This document shows positions 23,787-32,704 of a stretch of 64,000 nucleotides of DNA, in pieces. The position numbers and the translations under genes were made by a program. The stretch comes from an uncultured Psychroserpens sp. (lineage in GTDB: Bacteria > Bacteroidota > Bacteroidia > Flavobacteriales > Flavobacteriaceae). Under the pieces are notes generated by a model. That model was not told the origin of the DNA and made no database searches. It was given only the letters and a program-made list of their open reading frames with translations. The DNA lies in the NCBI GenBank assembly GCA_947488655.1, contig CANKZZ010000002.1:496001-560000 (forward strand), in the 5' to 3' direction. Position 1 is the first letter of the stretch. Every line of letters starts with the position of its first letter.

Positions 23787-24566
23787 TTAAAGTTTTGCAA
23801 ACATTTTTTCCATTTTAGCTTTTTCTTCTTCTGCTAATTGTGCATCAACAAGAATTCTACCACTATGCTCATCTGTAATTACTTTTTTACGTGAACCAAT
23901 TTCTACTTGAATTTGAGGTGGTATTGTAAAGAAAGAACCACCAGATGCACCTCTTTCAATAGGTACAACAGCTAATCCGTTTTTTACATTGTTTCTTATG
24001 CGTAAATACGCTTTAACTAAACGCTCATCTAATTTCTTTTGGAAATCTTCAGATTTTTTAATTAGAGCTTCTTCTTCTTTTTGAGTTTCTGCTAAAATAT
24101 CATCTAACTCACTACGCTTATGCTTTAAGTGTGTTTTACGATCTTTAAGACGTGCTTTAGTTTCATCAATCACAACTTTTTTCTGATCGATTTGAGCCTT
24201 AAATTCTTTAATATGCTTCTCTGCTAATTGAATTTCTAATTCTTGAAACTCAACTTCTTTAGTTAAAGAATTGAACTCTCTGTTATTTCTAACATTTTTT
24301 TGCTGCTCGCTATATTTCTTAATCAAAGCTTTCGCTTCTTCCATTAAGTTCTTTTTAGATTTAATTTGATCATCAATTAAATCAAGATTAGTAGCTAGTT
24401 TTTCAAGTCTTGTATTTAAACCTTCTACTTCATCTTCTAAATCTTGAACTTCAAGAGGAAGTTCTCCTCTAACATTTCTTATTTCATCTATTCTAGAGTC
24501 GATTAATTGTAAATCATACAATGCTCTTAATCTATCTTCTACAGATGTTTCAGCTTTTTTTGCCAT
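23787..24566 (-). CDS. Coiled-coil protein of the C4-type zinc-ribbon family, with zinc site lost
   Basis: The 259-residue cytoplasmic protein is mostly long coiled coil (residues ~10-185), with a terminal small domain as in the CT398/DUF164 zinc-ribbon family. In that family the C-terminal domain carries two CxxC pairs. Here the aligned positions are S208-x2-S211 ('ASGGSFFTIPPQ') and D232-x2-S235 ('DEHSGRIL'), so all four cysteines are gone while the surrounding pattern is kept. It follows the Nif3-like gene by two bases and shares its promoter. Relatives have been linked to secretion and flagellar or RNA functions in other phyla; the role here is unknown. Confidence 0.9.
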   Translation of the reverse strand: MAKKAETSVEDRLRALYDLQLIDSRIDEIRNVRGELPLEVQDLEDEVEGLNTRLEKLATNLDLIDDQIKSKKNLMEEAKALIKKYSEQQKNVRNNREFNSLTKEVEFQELEIQLAEKHIKEFKAQIDQKKVVIDETKARLKDRKTHLKHKRSELDDILAETQKEEEALIKKSEDFQKKLDERLVKAYLRIRNNVKNGLAVVPIERGASGGSFFTIPPQIQVEIGSRKKVITDEHSGRILVDAQLAEEEKAKMEKMFAKL

Positions 24567-24568
24567 AA

Positions 24569-25663
24569 TTATAAATACTTTACCGGATTTGTATTTGTCG
24601 TTGATAAAACGACTGCAAAATTAGTGATTTTTTTTGAGAGATACTCTACTAAAAAGTTTTTTGTGAATTGTTCGCTCTCATAATGCCCAATATCTGCTAA
24701 CAAAATATCGTTTTCCGCAGAAAAGAAATCATGATATTTTAGGTCTGCAGTTATTAAAATGTCGGCTCCAGCTCGTTTAGCTGCCGATATAGCAAAGCTT
24801 CCAGAGCCTCCAAGAACAGCAACTTTTTTAGTACTGTTATTTAAAATTTTTGAATATTTTATGCAAGACACATTCATTTTGTCTTTAACAAAAGCTAAAA
24901 ATTTTAATGTGTCTTGTTGCTTTTGAAGCTCACCAATCATTCCCATACCAATATTTTGGTTGTAATTGTCTAATGTTGTCACTTCAAAAGCGACTTCTTC
25001 ATAAGGATGATTTTTAAATAGTGTTTGCAATAATTTAGATTCTAAATGAGCATTAAAAGTTACTGTAATTTGCACCTCTTCTTCTTTGTGAACTTCTCCT
25101 ATTTTGCCAATTGTTGGGTTAGAATTTTCATTACCTCTGTAAGTCCCTATACCTTCTAAATTAAAACTACAGTTATCATAATTACCAATATTACCAGCAC
25201 CTGCTCTAAAAAGTTGGGATCTTAGAGAGTTCGCGTTTTTTAGAGGTACATAGGTTGTTAATTTTTTGATGGTTCCTTTTTGAGGTATTAAAATTGATTT
25301 ATTTACCAATCCTAACGTGTTGCAAATTATGTCATTAACACCGTTAATAGAGTTGTCTAAAGCAGTGTGTATTGCATAAATTGCAATATCATTTTTAATA
25401 GCTTTAAGAACTGTTTTTTCTACATAGTTTTTTCCTGTAAGCGATTTTAAGCCTTTAAAAATTATAGGATGAAAACTTACAATGAGATTGCAATTATTCT
25501 CAATCGCTTCATCAACAACAGTTTCTATCGTGTCTAATGTTACTAATACGCCTGAGAGTTTATTATTTCTATTACCTACTAACAATCCAACATTATCAAA
25601 ATCCTCGGCATAATGCAAGGGAGCTAAAGCTTCTAGGTGATTTATAACGTCTTGAACTATCAT
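24569..25663 (-). CDS. Nif3-like dinuclear metal centre hexameric protein
   Basis: The 364-residue NIF3/YbgI family protein has 'FDNVGLLVGN', metal-ligand motifs 'VSFHPIIFKGLKSLTG' and 'AIYAIHTALDNS', and the C-terminal 'LITADLKYHDFFSAEN' and 'LADIGHYESEQF'. An inserted middle domain (residues ~130-240, 'KLTTYVPLKNANSLRSQLFRAGAGNIGNYDNCSF') corresponds to the PII-like domain of the long form of the family. The biochemical role is not established (it has been suggested to be related to GTP cyclohydrolase I type 2). It is the first gene of a two-gene leftward operon, divergent from lpxK. Confidence 0.93.
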   Translation of the reverse strand: MIVQDVINHLEALAPLHYAEDFDNVGLLVGNRNNKLSGVLVTLDTIETVVDEAIENNCNLIVSFHPIIFKGLKSLTGKNYVEKTVLKAIKNDIAIYAIHTALDNSINGVNDIICNTLGLVNKSILIPQKGTIKKLTTYVPLKNANSLRSQLFRAGAGNIGNYDNCSFNLEGIGTYRGNENSNPTIGKIGEVHKEEEVQITVTFNAHLESKLLQTLFKNHPYEEVAFEVTTLDNYNQNIGMGMIGELQKQQDTLKFLAFVKDKMNVSCIKYSKILNNSTKKVAVLGGSGSFAISAAKRAGADILITADLKYHDFFSAENDILLADIGHYESEQFTKNFLVEYLSKKITNFAVVLSTTNTNPVKYL

Positions 25664-25688
25664 ATAATTTTTGTGTTGCGTTTAAAAA

Positions 25689-25696
25689 CAAATATA
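25689..25696 (-). promoter_or_regulatory. Bacteroidota -7 box for the Nif3-like operon
   Basis: On the minus strand the sequence reads TATATTTG (TAnnTTTG), 25 bases before the Nif3-like ATG. It overlaps the divergent lpxK control region (52 bases between the two starts). Confidence 0.55.
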
Positions 25697-25702
25697 AAAT
25701 AT

Positions 25703-25710
25703 TAACTTCG
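25703..25710 (+). promoter_or_regulatory. Possible -7 box for lpxK
   Basis: TAACTTCG differs by one base from TAnnTTTG and lies five bases before the lpxK ATG, with a TTG at 25676-25678 as a possible -33 element. Confidence 0.4.
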
Positions 25711-25715
25711 TTCTA

Positions 25716-26732
25716 ATGAAGCTACTTAGAAAAATACTTTTACCCATTGTGCCTATTTACTATTTCGTTACCTGGTTACGAAATAAATGCTATGATATGG
25801 GTCTAAAATCTTCAAAATCATATAAAACTGCTGTAATTTGTGTTGGCAATCTTAGTACAGGTGGTACAGGTAAGACGCCAACTATTGAGTATTTAATTAG
25901 GCTATTGAGTAAACATTATGAAATTGCAACTCTAAGTAGAGGCTACAAGCGAGAAACTCAAGGTTTTATTATCGCAAATGAGAAGGCAACAGCTAAAACT
26001 ATAGGTGATGAACCTTATCAATTTTATCATAAATTTAAAGATGTAGTTGTTAGCGTTGATGCAAATAGACAAAACGGGATTGAAAAACTTATGGCTTTAA
26101 AACAGCCAGAGGTGATACTCTTAGACGACGCTTTTCAGCATAGGAAAGTGAAAGCTGGATTAAATATTTTATTAACCTCGTATAATAATTTGTATTGTGA
26201 TGATATTGTTTTACCAACAGGAAATTTGAGAGAGCCAAGAGCAGGAGCTAAACGAGCAGATTTAATTTTAGTAACAAAATGCCCTAATACCTTATCATCT
26301 TCGGAAATGGAAAGTATTAAGAAAAAGCTTAATCCTTTAAAAGAGCAAAAGATTTATTTTAGTTCAATTGCGTATGATGATGTTGTTAAGAATAGCACTA
26401 ATAATTTAGGATTAGATTTATTAGAAGGAAAAAAAATAAGCTTAGTAACTGGGATTGCTAACCCACAACCTTTGGTAGATTATTTAACCTTTAAGTCTAT
26501 TAATTTTGAGCATCTAAGATATAGTGATCATCACGTATTTACAAATGCTGAAATTGATGAACTGAAACAAAAGGAATTTATTTTAACTACAGAAAAAGAT
26601 TTTGTGAGATTAAAAGATGATTTTAGGTCCCAAACAAGTAAGTTGTGGTACTTGCCTATTAGTTTCAAAATTAATGATGAAAGTGAATTTGATACGCAAA
26701 TACTTTCTTTTGTAAAGTCATTTTACGCCTAA
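25716..26732 (+). CDS. lpxK: Tetraacyldisaccharide 4'-kinase
   Basis: The 338-residue inner-membrane enzyme phosphorylates the 4' position of the lipid A disaccharide precursor. An N-terminal hydrophobic segment (LLPIVPIYYFVTWL) anchors it. The Walker A motif is 'VGNLSTGGTGKTPTIEYL', 'VILLDDAFQHRKVKAGLNILL' is the signature LpxK motif with its conserved DDxxQH, and 'LLPTGNLREPRAGAKRADLILVTKC' is present. The length is normal. It overlaps the end of the convergent hybrid kinase by four bases. Other lipid A genes are not in the window. Confidence 0.96.
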   Translation: MKLLRKILLPIVPIYYFVTWLRNKCYDMGLKSSKSYKTAVICVGNLSTGGTGKTPTIEYLIRLLSKHYEIATLSRGYKRETQGFIIANEKATAKTIGDEPYQFYHKFKDVVVSVDANRQNGIEKLMALKQPEVILLDDAFQHRKVKAGLNILLTSYNNLYCDDIVLPTGNLREPRAGAKRADLILVTKCPNTLSSSEMESIKKKLNPLKEQKIYFSSIAYDDVVKNSTNNLGLDLLEGKKISLVTGIANPQPLVDYLTFKSINFEHLRYSDHHVFTNAEIDELKQKEFILTTEKDFVRLKDDFRSQTSKLWYLPISFKINDESEFDTQILSFVKSFYA

Positions 26733-28963
26733 TGTGATGCTAAGGAGTTTTGATTGCTAGATAGAACCTCGTATAGTTTTTTCTCAAAGTCTTCTTGTTT
26801 AAATGGCTTAGAAATAATATCATCAAAACCAGCTTCATCAAACTCATGCATTTTATCTTCTAAAGTCACAGCGGTTAGTGCAAAAATTGTAAGCTCCTTA
26901 TCAAAGGTTCTAATAATTTTTGTAGCCTCTAAACCACTAATTCCTGGCATATGAATATCCATTAAAACAACATTGTAATTGTTTTCTTTAACCTTTTCTA
27001 CTGCAGCTTCACCATTATCTACAATGTCACATTGTAAGTTCATCTTATTAAGAATCTTTTTGGTAATCATCTGGTTAATCTTATTGTCCTCGACAATTAA
27101 GATTTTAATGTTATTAATGTCCAATTTGCTAATGTTTTTAGTGTAATCTTCCTTTTCGATTTTAACAGTTTCTGGAGCGTAGGTTAATGGGATTTCGAAG
27201 AAGAATGTTGTTCCTTTTCCGAGTTCACTTTTTAAGTATATTTTACCTTTTAATATTTCAATAAGACCTTTTACGATAGAGAGACCTAAGCCTGTTCCAC
27301 CATACTTTCTATTGATTTGTATAGAGCCTTGGGAGAAGCTCTCAAACATATTATCTTGCTTTTCTTTAGAAATACCAATACCATTATCTTCTATTTCAAA
27401 TCTAAGGGTATGATCGTTTCCATTATTAGCTATGCTATATACTCTAACCCAAATATCACCATCTTTTGTAAACTTAATAGAGTTGCCAATTAAGTTTATT
27501 AGTATTTGAGAAATCTTGAGATTATCACCAATAAAAGTTTGTGGTAAATCTGATTGATAACTGTAATGCATTTTGGTATTATTATCTAATGCCGAGTTGT
27601 TTAATGCAGAACATACATTTTCTACTTTTGTTTTAAGATTAAATAGTACAGGATCTAATTCTACTTTATTTGCTTCAATTTTATTTATTTGAAGTATATC
27701 ATTAATAAAAGTCAATAAATAATCACCCGAAAACTTTAAAGATTTTAGATGTGGAATTTGTTTTTCATTTGGCTCTTCTTCTAAAAGCATATTGGTTAAA
27801 CCTGTAACTGCATACAGAGGTGTTCTTAATTCGTGTGTTACTGTAGATAAGAAATTAGCCTTTGTCTTAGACGCCAATTCTGCTCTTTTCATTGCTTCTA
27901 TTAAATCATCATTTTTTTCTTGAAGCATGTTGTTAGACTTAAGTCTAATATTATTGTTTTTATAGAGCGCAAGTGTGAGCAGAGATAAAATAGTTATAAG
28001 CGCAATACTTAATATTGTAGTTATTTTTGCCAAATTACTATCTGACTCTTGTTTCTCAACTTGTTTTTTTAGTTTTTTAAATTCTTCAGCATTAAAAGCC
28101 TCAATATAATCTGTTTGACCTTGTCCTGGTGATATAACTGCGCGTTCTAAAGTTAGTATAGAATCTGAAATTCTTGAATGTTTTTGTAGATAGTTATGTG
28201 CTTGCTTATAATCCTTATTATTTTCATAAATAGCACTTAAACTTAAATATGCCTCATCAATATTGTCTATTTGATTGTTTGATTGTGCGACTTCTAATCC
28301 TTCTAAAGCAGATGAAATTGCTTGTTCACTATTGCCTAATTTTGACAATGCTTTGCTATTGTAAATTAAGGCTTTTGAGAGCGTGTGTGATTGGTTGTTT
28401 TTTTTAGCTAAAACAATTGTTTTCTCAAATAATGACTTTGCAGTTTTGTAATCGTTTAATTTAAGATGCACCTTACCTTCATTAAGAGTAATTTCTGGGA
28501 TTTTAACATCTAAATCGTTTTCCTTAAAGAGCGTTTTGGCAGAGTTTAAATATCCTAATGCATCATTATACTCTTCTTTGCCTGCGTGCAAAGCTCCTTT
28601 AATACTGTAAGTGACAGCAAGATTTTGGTTGTCTTCTATATCTCTTTGAATTTCTGCAGCTTTAATTAGAGAAGCTAAAGATTTATCAAATTCATTTATA
28701 GTAAATTCTAGTTCGCCAATTTTAGAATAGATAATTCCTTGACTTTTCCTGTTATTTGATTTTTTTGCTAGAGCTAACGCCTCTTCAAGATTTTCTTTAG
28801 CGTTAAAATAATCACCTCTTTTTATATCAAATTCAGATTGTATGATGGTGTTATCAATACGAAGATTAATTACATCAATATCTTCAATATCATTGTCTTG
28901 CGCTATTAAAACACTCGTAAATAATATGCAAAAAGCAAGTATGTAATATTTTATTTGGGACAT
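26729..28963 (-). CDS. TPR-containing hybrid sensor histidine kinase/response regulator
   Basis: The ~744-residue product has a signal peptide (MSQIKYYILAFCILFTSVLIAQ), a TPR array (~residues 40-270), a membrane helix (TTILSIALITILSLLTLALY) and a coiled-coil linker. A HisKA domain follows with H377 (THELRTPLYAVTGL), then HATPase_c (NLIGNSIKFT, DNGIGIS, FESFSQ, GTGLGLSI) and a receiver with D669 (VVLMDIHMPGISG). The frame opens at 28978, but a -7 box at 28984-28991 would put transcription start at or inside that codon, so the ATG at 28963 is preferred. The domain order equals that of the kinase at 7593-9878. No output domain is fused. Confidence 0.92.
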   Translation of the reverse strand: MSQIKYYILAFCILFTSVLIAQDNDIEDIDVINLRIDNTIIQSEFDIKRGDYFNAKENLEEALALAKKSNNRKSQGIIYSKIGELEFTINEFDKSLASLIKAAEIQRDIEDNQNLAVTYSIKGALHAGKEEYNDALGYLNSAKTLFKENDLDVKIPEITLNEGKVHLKLNDYKTAKSLFEKTIVLAKKNNQSHTLSKALIYNSKALSKLGNSEQAISSALEGLEVAQSNNQIDNIDEAYLSLSAIYENNKDYKQAHNYLQKHSRISDSILTLERAVISPGQGQTDYIEAFNAEEFKKLKKQVEKQESDSNLAKITTILSIALITILSLLTLALYKNNNIRLKSNNMLQEKNDDLIEAMKRAELASKTKANFLSTVTHELRTPLYAVTGLTNMLLEEEPNEKQIPHLKSLKFSGDYLLTFINDILQINKIEANKVELDPVLFNLKTKVENVCSALNNSALDNNTKMHYSYQSDLPQTFIGDNLKISQILINLIGNSIKFTKDGDIWVRVYSIANNGNDHTLRFEIEDNGIGISKEKQDNMFESFSQGSIQINRKYGGTGLGLSIVKGLIEILKGKIYLKSELGKGTTFFFEIPLTYAPETVKIEKEDYTKNISKLDINNIKILIVEDNKINQMITKKILNKMNLQCDIVDNGEAAVEKVKENNYNVVLMDIHMPGISGLEATKIIRTFDKELTIFALTAVTLEDKMHEFDEAGFDDIISKPFKQEDFEKKLYEVLSSNQNSLASH

Positions 28964-28983
28964 ATTAGCCACTTTCATTTGGA

Positions 28984-28991
28984 CAAATATA
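28984..28991 (-). promoter_or_regulatory. Bacteroidota -7 box for the hybrid kinase
   Basis: On the minus strand the sequence reads TATATTTG (exact TAnnTTTG). Its closeness to 28978 argues for the downstream start codon at 28963. Confidence 0.5.
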
Positions 28992-29013
28992 AATATTTAT
29001 TCGACAAAATACA

Positions 29014-30009
29014 CTATTTCATCGATAAATTGCATATTAAATCTAAAACCCTACTAGAATAGCCTGTTTCATTATCATACCAGCCAACTATTTTAACCAT
29101 ATTGCCAATAACAGATGTCATTTGAGAATCAAAAATACAAGAGTGTGAATTGCCCACAATATCTATAGACACAATTGGGTCTTCGGTATACTCTAAAATA
29201 TTTTTTAAGTAGGTGTTAGCAGCATGTTTAAAAGCATTATTAATATCTTCTATAGAAACTGTACGTTCTACATTAAAAGTAATGTCTGTAAGTGAGCCAT
29301 TTGCAACAGGAACTCTAATGCCACAACCACCTATAACATTTGCTAATTCTGGAAAAATCTTGGTTAGTGCTTTTGCAGCACCTGTTGTTGTAGGTACTAT
29401 AGACTGTCCTGCAGCTCTAGCCCGACGTAAGTCTTTATGTGGCTGGTCGTGTAAACTTTGATCTGTGGTGTAAGAATGTATTGTTGTAATATAGGCTTGT
29501 TTAACACCACATAGTTTATTTATTACAGAGATCATTGGTGCTGCATTATTTGTAGTACACGACGCGTTAGATAGAATCTTTTCGGTACCATCAATATCGT
29601 CTTCATTAACGCCTAACACAACTGTTTTTATATCATCTTCATATGGAGGTACAGATAGTATTACTCGTTTTGCTCCATTTGTTATGTGATGATTTAATTC
29701 TTTTATAGTTTTAAACTTTCCGGTAGATTCTATAACAAAGTCAGGACTATATGGCGACCAATCAATTAAACTTGGATGATTATGGTTTAATAGTTTTATT
29801 GGTCTTTTGTTGAGTATGATAGTGTCTTCCAAAGAAGAAATTTCATGTTTTGAAACACCATGAATACTATCATATTTTAATAAGTGACTTAACGTTCTAG
29901 CATCTGCTAAATCATTGATAGCGACTACTTGAATGTCTTCTCTATCTTGTATAAGCCTAAAAACACGACGACCAATGCGTCCAAAGCCATTTATTGCAAC
30001 CCGAATCAT
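29014..30009 (-). CDS. gap: Glyceraldehyde-3-phosphate dehydrogenase, type I
   Basis: The 331-residue enzyme oxidises glyceraldehyde 3-phosphate with NAD(P) and phosphate, or works in reverse. The dinucleotide motif is 'VAINGFGRIGRRVFR', the catalytic Cys is C151 in 'SNASCTTNNAAP', and 'ITTIHSYTTDQSLHDQPHKDLRRARAA' and 'VGWYDNETGYSSRVLDL' are present. It overlaps the lipA stop by one base (TAATG) and is therefore coupled to lipA. Flavobacteria often carry two gap genes, so this may be the secondary copy; the window cannot decide. Confidence 0.95.
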   Translation of the reverse strand: MIRVAINGFGRIGRRVFRLIQDREDIQVVAINDLADARTLSHLLKYDSIHGVSKHEISSLEDTIILNKRPIKLLNHNHPSLIDWSPYSPDFVIESTGKFKTIKELNHHITNGAKRVILSVPPYEDDIKTVVLGVNEDDIDGTEKILSNASCTTNNAAPMISVINKLCGVKQAYITTIHSYTTDQSLHDQPHKDLRRARAAGQSIVPTTTGAAKALTKIFPELANVIGGCGIRVPVANGSLTDITFNVERTVSIEDINNAFKHAANTYLKNILEYTEDPIVSIDIVGNSHSCIFDSQMTSVIGNMVKIVGWYDNETGYSSRVLDLICNLSMK

Positions 30010-30887
30010 TAATTAATATGTTTTTGTGCTTTATAAGAAGATCTCACTAAAGCACTACTTTCTACATGACGAAATCCTAGATTAAGTCCAATCTCTTTAT
30101 ATTCGTCAAATTGATCTGGTTGTATAAAATGATTGACAGGTAAATGTTTTTTTGATGGCTGTAGGTATTGACCAATTGTAACTACATCTACATCATTTGC
30201 TCTTAAATCATGCAGTGTTTCTATAACTTCTTCTCTAGTTTCACCTAAACCTAACATTATACCAGATTTGGTTCTGCGTTGACCTTGTTGTTTTAAATAT
30301 TTTAAAACACCAAGACTTCTGTCATATTTAGCTTGTATACGTACTTCTCGAGTTAATCGTCTTACAGTTTCTATATTATGTGAAACAACCTCTGGAGCTA
30401 CATCGATAATTCTATCAATATGTTGCTCTAGACCTTGAAAATCTGGAATTAAAGTTTCTAATGTAGTTTCAGGATTCATGCGCCTTACAGCTTTTACTGT
30501 TTCGCTCCACATGATACTTCCCATATCTTTAAGATCATCCCTATCTACACTGGTTATAACTGCATGTTTAATACCCATTATTTTAATTGAGCGTGCCACT
30601 TTTTCTGGTTCGTCCCAATCTACAGTTTCTGGACGACCGGTTTTTACACCACAAAAGCCACAAGAGCGTGTACACACATTTCCTAATATCATAAATGTGG
30701 CAGTACCTTCTCCCCAACATTCGCCCATATTTGGACAGCTTCCAGATGTACAAATTGTATTTAATTTGTATTTATCTACGAGACCTCTTAATTCTGTATA
30801 TTTTTTTCCTGTTGGTAATTTAACCCTTAACCATTTTGGTTTTGGTTGACGCGCAACTACAGGTTTTGATGTTATATTTGTATCCAT
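30009..30887 (-). CDS. lipA: Lipoyl synthase
   Basis: The 292-residue radical-SAM enzyme inserts two sulfurs into protein-bound octanoyl groups. Both iron-sulfur cluster motifs are present: the auxiliary cluster '[13 protein letters not shown]' (C-x4-C-x5-C) and the radical-SAM cluster 'CTRSCGFC' (C-x3-C-x2-C). The C-terminal '[10 protein letters not shown]' supplies the RSSY motif. The length is normal. It is the promoter-proximal partner of gap, with a one-base overlap. A -7 box is found 19 bases upstream. Confidence 0.97.
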   Translation of the reverse strand: MDTNITSKPVVARQPKPKWLRVKLPTGKKYTELRGLVDKYKLNTICTSGSCPNMGECWGEGTATFMILGNVCTRSCGFCGVKTGRPETVDWDEPEKVARSIKIMGIKHAVITSVDRDDLKDMGSIMWSETVKAVRRMNPETTLETLIPDFQGLEQHIDRIIDVAPEVVSHNIETVRRLTREVRIQAKYDRSLGVLKYLKQQGQRRTKSGIMLGLGETREEVIETLHDLRANDVDVVTIGQYLQPSKKHLPVNHFIQPDQFDEYKEIGLNLGFRHVESSALVRSSYKAQKHIN

Positions 30888-30906
30888 CTATAAATTTTAT
30901 AGACTA

Positions 30907-30914
30907 CAAAGATA
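30907..30914 (-). promoter_or_regulatory. Bacteroidota -7 box for lipA-gap
   Basis: On the minus strand the sequence reads TATCTTTG (exact TAnnTTTG), 19 bases before the lipA ATG and just past the end of the Nramp-like gene. Confidence 0.55.
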
Positions 30915-30926
30915 CAAAGTATAAAG

Positions 30927-32156
30927 TTAATTTGGGGTATATAGAAGAGTGAGATACCAGAAGCTAAATCCTATTAAAAATATGATGCCTAACCAGCTTA
31001 ATATATGAAGTTTTAAGCTAGGTCTCCATTGTTTTGGAGTATGATGGCTACTAATTAATTTATAGTTGATTATAGCATAAAATGGAGCGGTTAGAAATGA
31101 TAATACTGTTGCAATTTTAATAAGCAATATCATATCAGACTTAAAAAAAAGAAAAATTAGTATGGTGCCTAAAATTAAAATTGAAATCCAAACTAAATAA
31201 GGTTTCTTAATTATATTGCCAAATAATAGGGTAGTTGTTTTTGCCATGGCTCTTGGTGACGCATCTAATGTTGTTAGAGTAGTGCTAAACATGGTTGTAA
31301 AAGCAGCAATTGCGATTAGTATGTAAGACCAATTACCAAGATTTTTAGTGTACATAAGAATGAGTTGGTTAGAAAATTCTCCAGCTTTGCTACTAAAAAC
31401 CTCACCACTATTATACATAACTAATGCACCTAATGATAAAAAGCCTAAACCTAATATAATAGTTGTAAAATAACCAACATTAAAATCAAATAGTGTAGAT
31501 TTTACAGTATAATCTTTTTGATTTTTTTGCTTTTCAATAGCCCAAATAGAGTGCCAGATTGAAATATCTAAAGGTGCAGGCATCCATCCCATAAAGGCTA
31601 TTAGAAAACCAAATTCTAATGCATTAGGAAACGCTTGAGTTATAGAGGGTGCAGAGCTACTACCATGAAAAGCATAAGCCACAGCAATAAGCGTGCTTAT
31701 TGTAAGTGTGATAATTATAAATTTCATGAGTTTATCTAAAAATGCGTACCTACCAATTATTAAAATACCAAAGCAAGTAGATAAAATTATAATGGTCCAA
31801 ATTTCTATTGGTATATCAAAATAAATATCAAAAATAGATTTTGCTAATCCTGCTGTAACAATTGTAACAGCAGTTTGTATAGTAAACATTGTTGCAAAAG
31901 TTAAAATGAAATATGCAATTAAGACACCTTTGCCTAATTTTTTGTAGCCATCTAAAAGGGTTTCTCCTGTTGCCATAGCGTACCGAGGCCCAAACTGAAA
32001 AAATGGATATTTAAAGATATTTACTAATAGTAAAGCCCAAATTAAGCCGAAACCAAAATCTGCACCAGCTCTTGTAGATTGTACGAGATGTGAAACTCCA
32101 ATTGCTGCACCTGCAAATAATAAACCTGGACCTATTTTTTTTAGACTAAGAGTCAT
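30927..32156 (-). CDS. Nramp-related integral membrane transporter
   Basis: The 409-residue product has about 11 predicted membrane helices and overall similarity to Nramp/MntH carriers. The first helix reads 'IGPGLLFAGAAIGVSHLVQSTRAGADFG'. The Asp-Pro-Gly-Asn metal motif expected there is absent (AIGVSH instead), and the helix 6 region 'FMGWMPAPLDISIW' has A-P-L rather than A-x-x-M-P-H. The substrate may therefore not be Mn or Fe. It overlaps the ECF sigma gene by one base and is the last gene of the leftward sequence 67-aa protein, GT2, sigma factor, transporter. Confidence 0.85.
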   Translation of the reverse strand: MTLSLKKIGPGLLFAGAAIGVSHLVQSTRAGADFGFGLIWALLLVNIFKYPFFQFGPRYAMATGETLLDGYKKLGKGVLIAYFILTFATMFTIQTAVTIVTAGLAKSIFDIYFDIPIEIWTIIILSTCFGILIIGRYAFLDKLMKFIIITLTISTLIAVAYAFHGSSSAPSITQAFPNALEFGFLIAFMGWMPAPLDISIWHSIWAIEKQKNQKDYTVKSTLFDFNVGYFTTIILGLGFLSLGALVMYNSGEVFSSKAGEFSNQLILMYTKNLGNWSYILIAIAAFTTMFSTTLTTLDASPRAMAKTTTLLFGNIIKKPYLVWISILILGTILIFLFFKSDMILLIKIATVLSFLTAPFYAIINYKLISSHHTPKQWRPSLKLHILSWLGIIFLIGFSFWYLTLLYTPN

Positions 32157-32704
32157 TATTCTTTTTTTATAATAGCAGCTAATAGTTTTTTAGCACGTAA
32201 AAGTTTAACCTTTACATTATTCATAGATTCATTAAGATGCTCTGAAATCTCTTTATAGCTTAACTCTTGAAAATATCTCAAATTAATAACCTCTTGATAA
32301 TGTGGTTTTAATTTTTTGATATCTCTTAATAATTTTGCCAAATTTTGCTCGGTTATTATTTTATCTTCAGGTGATGGAGACTCATCAATAATAGAGAAGT
32401 AGTCATCCTCTTCATCTGCATTAGATTGACTTGTAATTGTTGATTTTTGTTTTCTAACTAAGTCTATATGAATGTTTTTAGAAATCGTTACTAACCAAGT
32501 TTTAAATTCATACATATCGTTATAAGTATGAATTTTGTCAAATGCTCTTGAGAAGGTTTGTATCGTAATGTCTTCCGCATCATTTTCATTTTCGGTACGT
32601 TTTAATTGAAATCCGTAAACTGTGTTCCAAAACTTGTCTAATAAAAAATTAAAAGCGATTTGATCATTTTGTTTAGCCTTTTCTATCGCGTCTTTTACTT
32701 CCAA
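32156..32704 (-). CDS. ECF-type RNA polymerase sigma factor
   Basis: The 182-residue sigma-70 family ECF factor has region 2 'LLDKFWNTVYGFQLKRTENENDAEDITIQTFSRAFDKIHTYNDMYEFKTWLVTISKNIHIDLVRK' and region 4 'LKPHYQEVINLRYFQELSYKEISEHLNESMNNVKVKLLRAKKLL'. No anti-sigma gene is adjacent. It overlaps the glycosyltransferase gene by 10 bases upstream and the transporter by one base downstream, so it seems to be expressed as part of this operon. Target promoters are unknown. Confidence 0.92.
   Translation of the reverse strand: MEVKDAIEKAKQNDQIAFNFLLDKFWNTVYGFQLKRTENENDAEDITIQTFSRAFDKIHTYNDMYEFKTWLVTISKNIHIDLVRKQKSTITSQSNADEEDDYFSIIDESPSPEDKIITEQNLAKLLRDIKKLKPHYQEVINLRYFQELSYKEISEHLNESMNNVKVKLLRAKKLLAAIIKKE

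Noticed and set aside
30478-30849. Plus-strand open frame of 123 codons inside lipA
   Set aside because: It is the shadow of the LipA cluster-binding region, which is unmistakable on the minus strand.
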